DNA from: Acidobacterium capsulatum ATCC 51196
GTDB taxonomy: Bacteria; Acidobacteriota; Terriglobia; Terriglobales; Acidobacteriaceae
Assembly: GCF_000022565.1 (NCBI RefSeq)
Contig: NC_012483.1
Coordinates: forward strand, 2,790,001 to 2,854,000
Length of the DNA: 64,000 bases
Reading direction: 5' to 3'
Shown piece after piece: positions 58,228-64,000 of this stretch. Made by a program: the position numbers and the translations under genes. Position 1 is the first letter of the stretch; each line of letters begins with the position of its first letter. Below the pieces are notes generated by a model. The model saw nothing but the letters and a program-made list of their open reading frames with translations. It was not told where the DNA came from and did not search any database.

Positions 58228-58324
58228 GGCACTGGCCGTCCAGGCAAGTGCGGCTTCGCCGCCAGAATGAAGCGAGAGAGTAGAAAGCTTGCGCAGCCAT
58301 GCGCAGGATCAACGCAACCCAGCT

Positions 58325-58373
58325 TGGGCTGCTGCCGGTTTCCTCCTGGCCCCCGGCAGCAGCCCATTTTTTT
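58325..58373 (+). terminator. Intrinsic terminator after the SDR gene
   Basis: TGGGCTGCTGCCGG pairs perfectly with CCGGCAGCAGCCCA (14 bp, 14-base loop) and seven Ts follow. Confidence 0.88.
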
Positions 58374-58386
58374 CTGAACTCCAACC

Positions 58387-59475
58387 CTATCCGCGCCGCT
58401 GCTTCGCTTCCAGATCCAGAATCTTCCGCTTGCGCTCCACGCCCCACCGGTAACCCGTGAGCTGCCCATCGCTGCCCACCACCCGATGGCACGGCACCAG
58501 CAGAGCCGCCGGATTCGACGCGCACGCCCGCGCCACGGCCCGCACCGCCTTTGGATTGCCCAGCACCGCAGCCATCTCGCGATAACTCCGCGTCTCCCCG
58601 GCCGGAATCCGCCGCAGCGCCTCCCACACCCGCATCTGAAAAGCCGTCGCCCGCAGATCGAGCGGCAGGTCGAGCAGCGCCGCCGGGCTCTCCCGGCACG
58701 CCTGCGCCAGAGCCTCTATCTCGCCGGCCAGACTTGGATCCTCCCGCAGCTCCGCCGCTTCCAATCGCTCCCGCAGCTCACGTTTTAATCCCTCGCGCTC
58801 CGCGCCCAGCGCCACCGCGCAAATGCCGCGTTCCGTGCGCGCCACCAGCATCTCGCCCAGTAGAGTAGGGGCCGTCCAATACCGGATCACCACACCCTCA
58901 CCGCCCCGCCGAAACTGCCCCGGCCGCATGCCCAGCACATCCCCCGCCGACGCATACACCCGGCTCGAAGCGCCAAAGCCAGCCGCGTAGACCGCATCGG
59001 TCACCGAATCCCCACGGCTCAGCTCCTCACGCAGCGCACGGGCGCGCGCCTGGCGCTGGTACTCGGCAGGAGTCAGTCCCAGCACGCGCCGAAAAATCTT
59101 CTGCGCCGTGAAAGGGCTGCGTCCCGTCAGCCGGCCCAGCTCGGCCAGCGTCACCGGGCGGTCGCGATGTGCATCCAGAAAATCGGCCATCCGCCGCGCC
59201 CGCACCGCCTCACCCGGAGCCTCTTCCGGCCGGCAGCGCAGACACGGGCGAAATCCCGCCGCGCGCGCCGCCGCCGCATCCGCAAAGAAGCGCACGTTAT
59301 CCCGCGCGGGCCGCCGGCTTGGACATCCCGAGCGGCAAAAGACTCCCGTTGTCGTGACGGCATACACAAACCCGCGCGCTCTCTTGTCGCGGCGCTCCAC
59401 AGCGGCCCACGCTTCCGCCCAGGCCTCCGTGGCATCAGGCTGTGTCGTCGAAATAGAAACAGTAGCGGCAGGCAT
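58387..59475 (-). CDS. ada: Ada: methyl-DNA repair protein and transcriptional activator
   Basis: A protein of 362 residues with the full Ada layout. The zinc domain (about 20-85) has cysteines C47, C51, C78 and C81, the first of which normally takes methyl groups from phosphotriesters. An AraC-type helix-turn-helix (about 95-185) follows. The C-terminal O6-methylguanine methyltransferase has active C329 in VPCHRVV and the motif GETRSYREMA. It repairs alkylated DNA and activates its own regulon when methylated. AGGAGAG six bases before ATG 59475 sets the start over an ATG at 59493. Confidence 0.95.
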   Translation of the reverse strand: MPAATVSISTTQPDATEAWAEAWAAVERRDKRARGFVYAVTTTGVFCRSGCPSRRPARDNVRFFADAAAARAAGFRPCLRCRPEEAPGEAVRARRMADFLDAHRDRPVTLAELGRLTGRSPFTAQKIFRRVLGLTPAEYQRQARARALREELSRGDSVTDAVYAAGFGASSRVYASAGDVLGMRPGQFRRGGEGVVIRYWTAPTLLGEMLVARTERGICAVALGAEREGLKRELRERLEAAELREDPSLAGEIEALAQACRESPAALLDLPLDLRATAFQMRVWEALRRIPAGETRSYREMAAVLGNPKAVRAVARACASNPAALLVPCHRVVGSDGQLTGYRWGVERKRKILDLEAKQRRG

Positions 59476-59561
59476 GGCAATCTCTCCTGCCATTAAAGTA
59501 GGTGCGGCAGCCGCGAAAAAACTATCCGCGGCTTGCCGTCAAATTTCCAGCGGGCCGCCAT

Positions 59562-59804
59562 TCATCCCTGCTGCTCGGCGGCTTCGGCCTCGTTGGCCGC
59601 GCCTGGATCATTCAAGATAGCCCGCGCGTCTTCCGCATCTGCCGCCGGTACCTGCAGTTGCAAGGGCCCAAGCCCCGGCTCCATGATGCGCGCGTTCTCT
59701 CCAGACAGAAAAACCTCAATCCCCGCCGACTGCAGCCGCAGCCTTGCCATTTCGGCCTCCAGCGGCTCATTGAATTCGGCAATCGTAACAATGTCGTCTG
59801 CCAT
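59562..59804 (-). CDS. DUF2007-domain small protein
   Basis: An 80-residue protein with one DUF2007 domain (a putative signal-transducing family). It begins DDIVTIAEFNEPLEAEMARLRLQSAGIEVFL, which is the typical pattern of a short alpha/beta module comparing two substrates. The acidic C-terminal tail ends EAAEQQG. AGGGAAGG lies about 8 bases before the ATG. The frame is open far upstream, but that part is antisense to purB. Function is not known. Confidence 0.82.
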   Translation of the reverse strand: MADDIVTIAEFNEPLEAEMARLRLQSAGIEVFLSGENARIMEPGLGPLQLQVPAADAEDARAILNDPGAANEAEAAEQQG

Positions 59805-59921
59805 TTTTATGTCCTTCCCTTCCTCACTTTGAAAGCAAACATCGATTGGATGCCTAAACGATAGAATGAGGAGTCCCTGTTTGACGAATCCGCCGCCGTA
59901 CGGCGACCAAGGAGCCTCGCA

Positions 59922-61226
59922 TTGATCGCGCGCTATACCCGCCCGCAAATGGGCCAGATCTGGACCGAACACAATAAGTATCAGATGTGGATGGAAGTCG
60001 AAGCCGCCGCCAGCGAGGTCCTCGCCGAAGACGGCATCGTTCCCGCCGAAGCCGCCCGCGCCATCCGCGAGCGCGGACACTTCTCCGTCGAGCGCATTCA
60101 GGAAATCGAAGCCGAAGTGAAGCATGACGTCATCGCCTTCACCACCGCCGTCGCCGAAAACATCGGCCCCGAGTCGCGCTGGCTGCACTACGGCCTTACC
60201 TCCAACGACGTGGTAGACACCGCGCAGGCGCTGCAGGTCAAGGCCGCTTCCGCCATTCTGCGCGAAGACCTCCTCGCACTCATCGCCGTGCTCAAGGCGC
60301 GCGCTCTCGAATTCAAGCACACGCCCACCATCGGCCGCACGCACGGCATCCATGCCGAGCCCACCACCTTCGGCCTCAAAATCCTCAACTGGTATGCGGA
60401 AATGCGCCGCAACCTCGTGCGCTTCGATGCCGCCGCCGAGCAGATGCGCATCGGCAAGCTCTCCGGAGCTGTCGGCACCTTCGGCCACCTCAGCCCGCGC
60501 CATGAGGAGCGCATCTGCGCCAAGCTGGGCCTTCAGCCCGCCCCCATCGCCACGCAGGTCATCCAGCGTGACCGCCACGCGCAATACATCTCCACGCTCG
60601 CCGTCATCACCGCGACGCTCGACAAAATCGCCACCGAGGTCCGCCACCTGCAACGCACTGAGGTCCGCGAGGCCTCCGAGTACTTCAGCGAAAAGCAGAA
60701 GGGCTCCTCGGCCATGCCGCACAAAAAGAACCCCATCATCAGCGAGCAGATTTGCGGCCTCGCGCGCGTCGTGCGCTCCAACGCGCAGGCGGCTTTTGAA
60801 AACGTAGCCCTCTGGCATGAGCGCGACATCTCGCACTCTTCGGTCGAGCGGGTCATCTTCCCTGACTCCACCATCCTGACCGACTATCTGCTGGCCAAGA
60901 CCACCAATCTCGTTGAGAAGCTGCTCGTCTATCCGGCCCGCATGCAGAAAAATCTTGAGAGCACGGGCGGGCTTATCTTCAGCGGCCAGCTTCTGCTCGA
61001 TCTCGCCGAGGCCGGCATGCTCCGCGAAGACGCCTACCGCCTCGTCCAGCGCCACGCCATGAACGCCTGGCAGAACGATCTCGTCTTCCGCGAGCTCGTC
61101 GCGTCGGACCCGGAAATCACCAGCCGCCTTACCCCCGAAAAGCTCGCAAAGACCTTTGACCTCACCCGCCAGCTCAACAACGTCGACGCCATCTTTGAGC
61201 GCGTCCTCGCCGGGGACGAGGCATGA
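59922..61226 (+). CDS. purB: Adenylosuccinate lyase
   Basis: A 434-residue homotetrameric enzyme of the fumarase/aspartase superfamily, acting twice in purine synthesis (SAICAR and adenylosuccinate). Motifs are YGLTSNDVVDTA, IGRTHGIHAEPTTFG and the signature GSSAMPHKKNPI, which holds the flexible-loop catalytic serine. It starts with TTG, supported by AAGGAG at optimal spacing. It overlaps ubiX by four bases, so the two genes are translated in concert. Confidence 0.96.
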   Translation: MIARYTRPQMGQIWTEHNKYQMWMEVEAAASEVLAEDGIVPAEAARAIRERGHFSVERIQEIEAEVKHDVIAFTTAVAENIGPESRWLHYGLTSNDVVDTAQALQVKAASAILREDLLALIAVLKARALEFKHTPTIGRTHGIHAEPTTFGLKILNWYAEMRRNLVRFDAAAEQMRIGKLSGAVGTFGHLSPRHEERICAKLGLQPAPIATQVIQRDRHAQYISTLAVITATLDKIATEVRHLQRTEVREASEYFSEKQKGSSAMPHKKNPIISEQICGLARVVRSNAQAAFENVALWHERDISHSSVERVIFPDSTILTDYLLAKTTNLVEKLLVYPARMQKNLESTGGLIFSGQLLLDLAEAGMLREDAYRLVQRHAMNAWQNDLVFRELVASDPEITSRLTPEKLAKTFDLTRQLNNVDAIFERVLAGDEA

Positions 61227-61813
61227 ACCTCACCGTCGCCATGACGGGTGCCAGCGGAGCCGTCTTCGGCCAGACCCTCTTGCGGGTGCTGGCCGCGGAC
61301 GCCCGCGTCGAGCGCATTCACTTCATCGCGACCGAGAGCGCGCTGCGCGTGCTCGCCGAGGAGATGGGCTTCAGCGGCCGCAACGGCCTCGTCGAGAAGC
61401 TCCTCGGCAGCCCCTCCGCAAAAATCACCCAGCATGTTGAGAATGATGTCGGCGCGGCCATCGCCAGCGGCAGCTACCCCTCCAGCGGCATGATCGTGCT
61501 GCCTTGCAGCATGGGCACGCTCGCCGGCATCGCCAACGGCCTCGCGCAAAATCTTATTGAGCGGGCCGCCGATGTCTGCCTCAAGGAGCGCCGCCCGCTT
61601 CTGCTCTGCGTGCGGGAGACGCCCTTCAACCGCATCCATCTGCGCAACATGACGCTCGCGGCCGAGGCCGGCGCCACCATCTTCCCCGTCATCCCCAGCT
61701 TCTACAACAAGCCGGTGGACTCGACCGAAATGGCCCGCCAGTTCGTCTACCGCGTGCTCGCCCACTTGGGGTTGCCGCAATCCGGCGCTTACATCTGGAA
61801 GCCCGACCAGTAA
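61223..61813 (+). CDS. ubiX: Flavin prenyltransferase UbiX
   Basis: A 196-residue enzyme that attaches dimethylallyl phosphate to FMN, making the cofactor for UbiD-type decarboxylases. It has TVAMTGASGAVFGQ, PCSMGTLAGIANGLAQNLIERAADVCLKE and the C-terminal RPLLLCVRETPFNRIHLRNM, all typical. It overlaps purB by ATGA. No ubiD lies nearby in the window. Use in menaquinone or ubiquinone synthesis or aromatic acid decarboxylation are both possible. Confidence 0.94.
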   Translation: MNLTVAMTGASGAVFGQTLLRVLAADARVERIHFIATESALRVLAEEMGFSGRNGLVEKLLGSPSAKITQHVENDVGAAIASGSYPSSGMIVLPCSMGTLAGIANGLAQNLIERAADVCLKERRPLLLCVRETPFNRIHLRNMTLAAEAGATIFPVIPSFYNKPVDSTEMARQFVYRVLAHLGLPQSGAYIWKPDQ

Positions 61814-61818
61814 CACTA

Positions 61819-61921
61819 GTCTGAAGGGCACAGCCTTCAGCCCCTGAAGGGTACGAGCTTCAGCCCGTACATCCAGACCCCCACAAAGAGCCGGGGCTTC
61901 GGCCCCTGAGGGAATCCCGCC
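61819..61921. repeat. Dispersed hairpin repeat R4 (modules B and C)
   Basis: CCCCTGAAGGGTACGAGCTT followed by CAGCCCGTACATCCAGA (module B) and GGGGCTTCGGCCCC (module C) matches R3 over about 85 bases with a few changes. Confidence 0.78.
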
Positions 61922-61927
61922 GCCCCG

Positions 61928-62998
61928 TCAGTCGGCGATGCCACCCTGCCGTTCCGCCTCCGGCTTTTCCCCGGCATCGTCAGGGCTCTCCGCCAGCGGC
62001 GCAATGGGCCGCGAAATCGCGCCCGGCAGCCCGCCAATCTGAATCAGCGTCGGAGCCGCAGGCTGTGCCGGAGCATGCGCCTGCGCCGCCTCATGCTGCT
62101 TGCGGGCCACCTCGTCGATGTCCACCGGAATGCCACCCGGCACAATCGGCGGAATCGCGTACTGGAACTTCAGCGAGCGCGTCGCCGTCACCACCACCAC
62201 CACCAGAATCAGCAGCACCACGATGGCCACCGCGCTGCCCTCCGGCCCGTAGCCGCCGCCCGTCAGCCAGTACGGCCCGTAGGTGCTCGTCTCCATCAGC
62301 GGAGAAAACCGCGTCAGCCCGCTCAGGGGCAGCCCAAACACAATGGCCATCACCGCATTCCAGGCAAAGTGAAAGCCCCAGCCCACCCACAGCCCGCGCG
62401 TGCGCAGATAAGCAACCGCCAGCAGCCAGCCCGCCAGCATCGTCACCAGCGTGCTCGCCGCCGTCGCATCCGGGTTCTGCAGATGCATCACACCAAACGC
62501 CAGCGAAGCCAGAACCGTCGCCGTCACCGGTCCGGTGGCCTCAATCAGCCGTTGAAAAGGATATCCCCGGAACGCGACCTCTTCGGCCAGCGAAGCCGCG
62601 GCCAGCGTCAGAACATCCAGAAACAGGATGCCCACACTGTGCCAGCTCAGGTTCCATTGAATGTAGAGCGCGCCAAACACCGCCATCGGCAGCACGCAGG
62701 CCACCATGCCGCTCCAGCCGATGGCCCCGCCCAGCAGAACCTCGTGGAACCAGCCCGGCCGGAAGGCGAGCCCCATCTCGCGTAGCGGATGAAGCTGCCG
62801 CTGCCCCACAAACCCCATCGCCGCAAAGCCGATCAGCAGCAGAAAGAGAAGAAAGACCCTGTTCAGAACCGGAAACCAGTCGCCCGTGCTGAAGCCGCTG
62901 GCCGCCGTGACCGCCAGCCGCTCGGCAAACAGAAAATACAGCACGCCGAGAAAGACCCAGCCCAGCGCCCGCAGGCGTCCCATCATACTCACAAGCAT
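61928..62998 (-). CDS. CPBP-family intramembrane metalloprotease-like protein
   Basis: A 356-residue membrane protein of the CAAX prenyl protease/bacteriocin-processing (CPBP, Abi) family with about eight helices. Motif 1 EEVAFRG lies near residue 140, motif 2 in LAFGVMHLQNP (histidine) and motif 3 in GWGFHFAWN. The C-terminal 80 residues are soluble, Pro/Ala-rich and not part of the family. It begins 27 bases after accA on the same strand and is probably co-transcribed. Role unknown; related proteins act in proteolysis or self-immunity. Confidence 0.85.
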   Translation of the reverse strand: MLVSMMGRLRALGWVFLGVLYFLFAERLAVTAASGFSTGDWFPVLNRVFLLFLLLIGFAAMGFVGQRQLHPLREMGLAFRPGWFHEVLLGGAIGWSGMVACVLPMAVFGALYIQWNLSWHSVGILFLDVLTLAAASLAEEVAFRGYPFQRLIEATGPVTATVLASLAFGVMHLQNPDATAASTLVTMLAGWLLAVAYLRTRGLWVGWGFHFAWNAVMAIVFGLPLSGLTRFSPLMETSTYGPYWLTGGGYGPEGSAVAIVVLLILVVVVVTATRSLKFQYAIPPIVPGGIPVDIDEVARKQHEAAQAHAPAQPAAPTLIQIGGLPGAISRPIAPLAESPDDAGEKPEAERQGGIAD

Positions 62999-63025
62999 CT
63001 CCGCTGCGGCAGCCCCGCGAACCGC

Positions 63026-63874
63026 CTACCCGGCGGTGTAGAACTGGGCAATGTTACGGAACTTCTGATACCGCTGTTCGAGTAGTTGTTCAACCGGCAG
63101 CGCCTTGAGTTCTTCGAGGTGCAGATGCAGCCGGTCGCCCAGCATCTCCGCCGCCCGGGCCGCATCGGTATGCGCGCCGCCTTCCGGCTCCGGCACAATG
63201 TCATCGATGCAGGCCAGCGCCTTCGCATCCTCAGCCGTCGCCTTGAGCGCCGCCGCCGCCTTGGCCCGCTGCGAGGCATCGCGCCACATGATCGACGCAC
63301 AGGCCTCCGGCGAAATCACCGAATAGATCGCCGTCTGCAGCATCAGCACGCGGTCCGCCACGGCCAGCGCCAGCGCGCCGCCCGAGCCGCCCTCGCCCGT
63401 GATCGTGGCAATCGTCGGCACCCGCAGCCGCGCCATTTCGCGCAGGTTGCGGGCAATCGCCTCGCCCTGGCCGCGCTCTTCCGCGCCCAGCCCCGGGTTC
63501 GCGCCCATCAGGTCAATGAAGGTCAAAATCGGCCGCCCAAATTTCTCCGCCAGCTTCATCGCCCGCAGCGCCTTGCGATAACCCTCGGGGTCCGGCATGC
63601 CAAAGCGCCGCTGCACTTTCTCGCGCGTCGAGCGGCCCTTCAGATTCGCGATCACCATCACTTCCTGGCCGCGAAAACGCGCCATCCCGCACGTCATCGC
63701 CGGATCGTCGCCATACACCCGGTCCCCGTGGACTTCGCTGTAATCCGTGAAGAGAGCCTCCATAAAAGCCAGCGGATCAGGCCGCTGCGGATGGCGGGCC
63801 AGCTCGGTCTTGATCCACGCTTCAGGAACCGGCTCGGAGGCCGGAGCAGGGTTCGTCGGTGCGTAATCGCTCAT
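63026..63874 (-). CDS. accA: Acetyl-CoA carboxylase carboxyltransferase subunit alpha
   Basis: A protein of 282 residues that, with AccD, transfers the carboxyl group from biotin to acetyl-CoA, the first step of fatty-acid synthesis. Motifs are ALFTDYSEVHGDRVYGDDPAM, FGMPDPEGYRKALRAMKLAEKF, FIDLMGANPGLGAEERGQGEAIARNL and ATITGEGGSGGALALAVADRV, ending in the crotonase-like core. It is shorter than E. coli AccA (319) at the N-terminus. The ATG at 63874 is chosen because the upstream frame is not family-like. Confidence 0.96.
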   Translation of the reverse strand: MSDYAPTNPAPASEPVPEAWIKTELARHPQRPDPLAFMEALFTDYSEVHGDRVYGDDPAMTCGMARFRGQEVMVIANLKGRSTREKVQRRFGMPDPEGYRKALRAMKLAEKFGRPILTFIDLMGANPGLGAEERGQGEAIARNLREMARLRVPTIATITGEGGSGGALALAVADRVLMLQTAIYSVISPEACASIMWRDASQRAKAAAALKATAEDAKALACIDDIVPEPEGGAHTDAARAAEMLGDRLHLHLEELKALPVEQLLEQRYQKFRNIAQFYTAG

Positions 63875-63882
63875 CGCCTCTG

Positions 63883-63888
63883 ATTGTA
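63883..63888 (-). promoter_or_regulatory. -10-like TACAAT upstream of accA
   Basis: TACAAT on the minus strand ends 8 bases before the accA ATG. The short spacing again suggests a leaderless or very short leader. Confidence 0.4.
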
Positions 63889-64000
63889 AAAGAATCTGCC
63901 TGTCAAAGTCGGCTGCGAATCCGGCACTCAGCCCCCGCCGCCCGCGCGCCCCGCATTGACAAACCACCGGCAAAGCCCAAAAATCCAGACTGCGGGTTCG

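Noticed and set aside
59805-61055. N-terminal 417 residues of a minus-strand frame leading into the DUF2007 gene
   Set aside because: This part is antisense to purB. Only the last 80 codons, with their own Shine-Dalgarno, form the real gene.
61837-62037. Minus-strand small frame with IWMYGLK-like peptide (also at 52054-52302)
   Set aside because: The peptide is the translation of hairpin repeat modules B and C at both places, not a gene.

Overview
The window reads as chromosomal DNA of a free-living, GC-rich (about 60%) Gram-negative aerobe, most likely an Acidobacteriota (Terriglobia; Acidobacterium/Terriglobus/Granulicella-like). This is an inference. It rests on the outer-membrane machinery (BamA, OmpH/Skp, KdsC), secreted glycoside hydrolases for plant and chitin-like polymers, a combined bc/caa3 respiratory operon, and dispersed hairpin repeats. 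No phage, CRISPR array or integrative element is present. The only mobile DNA is one intact IS481-like element and one decayed IS1182-like transposase.

Layout. 1-1.2 kb: a ClC-type channel cut by the window edge, with its MarR regulator and a clear palindromic operator. 1.5-11.3 kb: a xylan-related set (two GH3 enzymes with PA14 inserts and a GH67 alpha-glucuronidase), interrupted by tRNA-Ser(TGA) and a Kch-type potassium channel. 11.4-18.3 kb: an SDR, a molybdopterin oxidoreductase, bamA and ompH with good sigma-70 promoters. 18.9-23.6 kb (minus strand): tRNA-Ala next to alaX, msrA, a PHP-domain protein, a LOG-family protein and a small membrane protein. 23.6-30 kb: a LamG-GH2 exo-glycosidase divergent from kdsC, then an S9 peptidase. 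30.1-33.6 kb: hemE-hemH-hemY/cgoX. 34.2-41.3 kb: coxBAC, an unknown membrane protein, a diheme lipoprotein cytochrome c, a Rieske protein and a cytochrome b-c fusion. 41.4-46 kb: a TM2 protein, a PerM/AI-2E family protein with a large extra soluble domain, and rpoD. 46.3-52 kb: a DUF4397 lipoprotein, two tandem SGNH hydrolases, a palindrome-rich gap with a transposase remnant, and an exported protein. 52.4-64 kb: pyrG, the IS element, ahcY, arsR-SDR, ada, a DUF2007 protein, purB-ubiX, a CPBP protease and accA.

How genes work together. The GH3/GH67 set fits trimming of glucuronoxylan oligosaccharides. The heme genes precede the heme-rich respiratory operon, which appears to encode quinol-cytochrome c reductase and caa3 oxidase as one unit. 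bamA and ompH form an outer-membrane biogenesis pair. alaX lies beside a tRNA-Ala gene.

The less ordinary features are the seven-gene bc-caa3 operon with an unrecognised membrane subunit and a PDFF quinol-site motif; families of modular hairpin repeats whose stems covary between copies; the IS481-like insertion inside one such hairpin with an intact 6-bp duplication; three ATGTGAAT-N4-ATTCACAT palindromes in one gap; and a group of start codons 6-8 nt after a -10-like hexamer, suggesting leaderless mRNAs.
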